Shown: piece by piece, positions 4,937 through 6,349 of the stretch
How positions within the stretch are numbered: position 1 is the first letter of the stretch
How the letters are laid out: every line of letters starts with the position of its first letter
Source of the DNA: CAZZCP01 sp964653235
GTDB taxonomy: Bacteria; Bdellovibrionota; Bdellovibrionia; Bdellovibrionales; UBA840
Length of the DNA stretch: 6,349 bases
Direction of reading: 5' to 3'
NCBI GenBank assembly: GCA_964653235.1
Contig: CAZZCP010000104.1
Location: 1-6,349 of the forward strand
Made by a program: the position numbers and the translations under genes
The notes under the pieces: model-generated
Told to the model about the DNA's origin: nothing
The model's database searches: none
Seen by the model: the letters and a program-made list of their open reading frames with translations, nothing else

Positions 4937-6349
4937 ACCTAAGTTGAGTTTTCCTAATATTAGGCTCGCAGCTATGGCAGAATCTCGGTCTTCAGGGCGA
5001 AAGTTAAAATTAAGAAGACTCAAACTTGGACCAAAGTAGGTCTGTGGACTAAAGTAGATATAAAAATTCAAGTCAAATGTAAAGGTACCACCAATTTCGG
5101 TATTATCTAAAGCTCCAACATAATAGTTTAGGCTACCGGTAAACTTCTTTGGGTATCGAAATAATGGGATGACCTCAAAAATTTTATCGACAATTCGAAA
5201 GGGGCGAGACTGCCAAAAGAAACCCACACCCATTAGGTTTGCTTCATTGCCTTTGTAATTAAGATCGAGCAAGCTGTATTGAAGACCAAGCCAATCTTCT
5301 CCGCGGCTCCCATTGTGTAAAAGTTTGTACTGTACTCTAGCATCAATGTATTCAATACTGCTCTCATTCGTTACAATATCAATAGCATTCTTATTTTCAA
5401 TAATAGTTCTGTAGTAACGAGAAAATATTCCCCATCTTTGTTGTGAAAAAGTCTTGTTTCTCCAGCCCAGAATACTTTGAAACCAAAAGCTAAAATCAAC
5501 ATTTGCAAACAATTGAAATTCGGTAAAATTTAAAAAGGGGCCAGATATACTTGATTCAATCGACATAGGAAAAGATCGATAGATATCTAAGTAGGCTAGA
5601 AGATCTTTGTTATTTTTTTTGTATTTAATTTCAATTTTATTATCCTGCCCTTTCTCTAAATCAGTAAAAAACAACATATCTCCTTCTAGCTTTGGCTTTA
5701 CAAATTTTAGATCTTTTTTTTCTTTTGGAAAGACTCGAAATGACCACCAATAGGTATCGAGAAGATGTTCATCCTTTAGTTCTAGTCGATCTTCTTTTTC
5801 AGGAAGATAATTAGACTTCCATAATATCTTTTTATAGAGTCGAAGTTGATTTTCACTCAAGATTTCAAAACGATAGGATTTTTCTTTGATTGGCAATTGC
5901 TTTTTCCAAAAAATTTCATCCTCTTTGGGCTCAATAACATTTTTTGGAATTAGACCTTTTCCAAATAAGGTGAGAAATTCATTTTCTTTATAGTAATCTA
6001 CAATTTTGAATTCAGGGGGAGTGATTCTCCACTTTATTTTAGCTTCATCTTTAAATTCAAACTCAATCAAGATGCTTTTATCTCGAATGTACTTTCTCGA
6101 TTTTTTTCTTTTTTCTAATTTACTGTTTATCAGCATTTTATATGAAGAGAGCTGAAAACTATCAGTAAAAGAAGGGGAGCAAAATTGAAAGTCTTGAATT
6201 TGAGATTTTAAATATAGACAATAGCGAAGGGTTTTTTTATTAAGATCTTCTGTATCAAATGGGATTCGCAAGTAACGAGTTTTAATAATACTTAAGCTTC
6301 CAGATTGATTTACATCACGATTTAGACTTTGTATACTTGAAAAACGATG
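4925..6349 (-). CDS. outer-membrane beta-barrel protein with Ig-like N-terminal part (5' end beyond the right edge)
   Basis: The frame is open for 474 codons up to the window edge. Translation could begin at a TTG at 6271, but there is no signal peptide there and 26 open codons precede it, so I treat the gene as truncated by the window. Numbering from that TTG, residues about 60-195 are rich in charged beta strands with two Ig/fibronectin-like stretches; one spans KSYRFEILSENQLRLYKK and ends TYWWSFRVF, the pattern often seen after FecR domains. Residues about 245-448 show alternating aromatic strands (FANVDFSFWFQSILGW, GGTFTFDLNFYIYF, SAIAASLILGKLNLGFRF) and end in Phe, the hallmark recognised by the BAM machinery. 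The product is therefore probably inserted in the outer membrane, with a periplasmic N-terminal part. It precedes the cyclase gene and is likely cotranscribed with it. No known family is recognised; porin or anchor function is open. Confidence 0.72.
   Translation of the reverse strand, partial: HRFSSIQSLNRDVNQSGSLSIIKTRYLRIPFDTEDLNKKTLRYCLYLKSQIQDFQFCSPSFTDSFQLSSYKMLINSKLEKRKKSRKYIRDKSILIEFEFKDEAKIKWRITPPEFKIVDYYKENEFLTLFGKGLIPKNVIEPKEDEIFWKKQLPIKEKSYRFEILSENQLRLYKKILWKSNYLPEKEDRLELKDEHLLDTYWWSFRVFPKEKKDLKFVKPKLEGDMLFFTDLEKGQDNKIEIKYKKNNKDLLAYLDIYRSFPMSIESSISGPFLNFTEFQLFANVDFSFWFQSILGWRNKTFSQQRWGIFSRYYRTIIENKNAIDIVTNESSIEYIDARVQYKLLHNGSRGEDWLGLQYSLLDLNYKGNEANLMGVGFFWQSRPFRIVDKIFEVIPLFRYPKKFTGSLNYYVGALDNTEIGGTFTFDLNFYIYFSPQTYFGPSLSLLNFNFRPEDRDSAIAASLILGKLNLGFRF

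Noticed and set aside
6269..6271. TTG at 6271 as the true start of the barrel gene
   Set aside because: The frame stays open to the edge, no signal peptide follows the TTG, and an outer-membrane protein needs one; the gene most likely begins beyond the window.
1..6349. tRNA, rRNA, CRISPR, insertion sequence or phage features
   Set aside because: Nearly all sequence is accounted for by coding regions; no clustered direct repeats, transposase motifs or RNA-gene signatures were seen by eye.

Overview
The window carries a compact signalling locus from a Gram-negative, fairly AT-rich bacterium. Four things suggest the Bdellovibrio/Bacteriovorax group (Bdellovibrionota): a FecR-type protein next to a SpoIIE-type phosphatase, the NASHDPPW variant of the phosphatase core motif, a STAS protein ending in KYFKFLK, and a beta-barrel protein with a terminal Phe. 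That assignment is inferred from style and is not proven.

Layout. At the left edge (1-376, minus) lies the 5' part of a gene for a membrane-anchored FecR-domain protein. A 106-base intergenic region (377-482 to the longest reading of the next gene) separates it from a divergent, tightly packed plus-strand operon. The operon encodes a membrane-bound, HAMP-containing SpoIIE/RsbU-type PP2C phosphatase (501-2315), an RsbW/SpoIIAB-like HATPase (2312-3139, 4-base ATGA overlap) and a STAS-domain anti-anti-sigma-like protein (3123-3587, 17-base overlap). Converging on it with no intervening base is a minus-strand PAS-GGDEF diguanylate cyclase (3588-4898). Upstream of the cyclase, in the same direction and 26 bases away, is a large outer-membrane beta-barrel protein (4925 to the right edge, 5' end missing) with a beta-rich, Ig-like N-terminal part. 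No gap of 300 bases or more lacks a gene, and I saw no tRNA, rRNA, CRISPR array or insertion sequence.

How the genes may work together. The three plus-strand genes make a complete partner-switching circuit: a transmembrane sensor phosphatase, a protein kinase/anti-factor and a phosphorylatable antagonist. No sigma factor gene is visible, so the output is unknown. Two non-exclusive hypotheses are an unlinked sigma factor, or the neighbouring diguanylate cyclase, which has intact active and inhibitory sites. The latter would resemble the HsbA-HsbD link in Pseudomonas aeruginosa. The FecR protein on one side and the barrel protein on the other suggest that the signal concerns the cell envelope. 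This wiring is inference; the individual domain calls are well supported by motifs.
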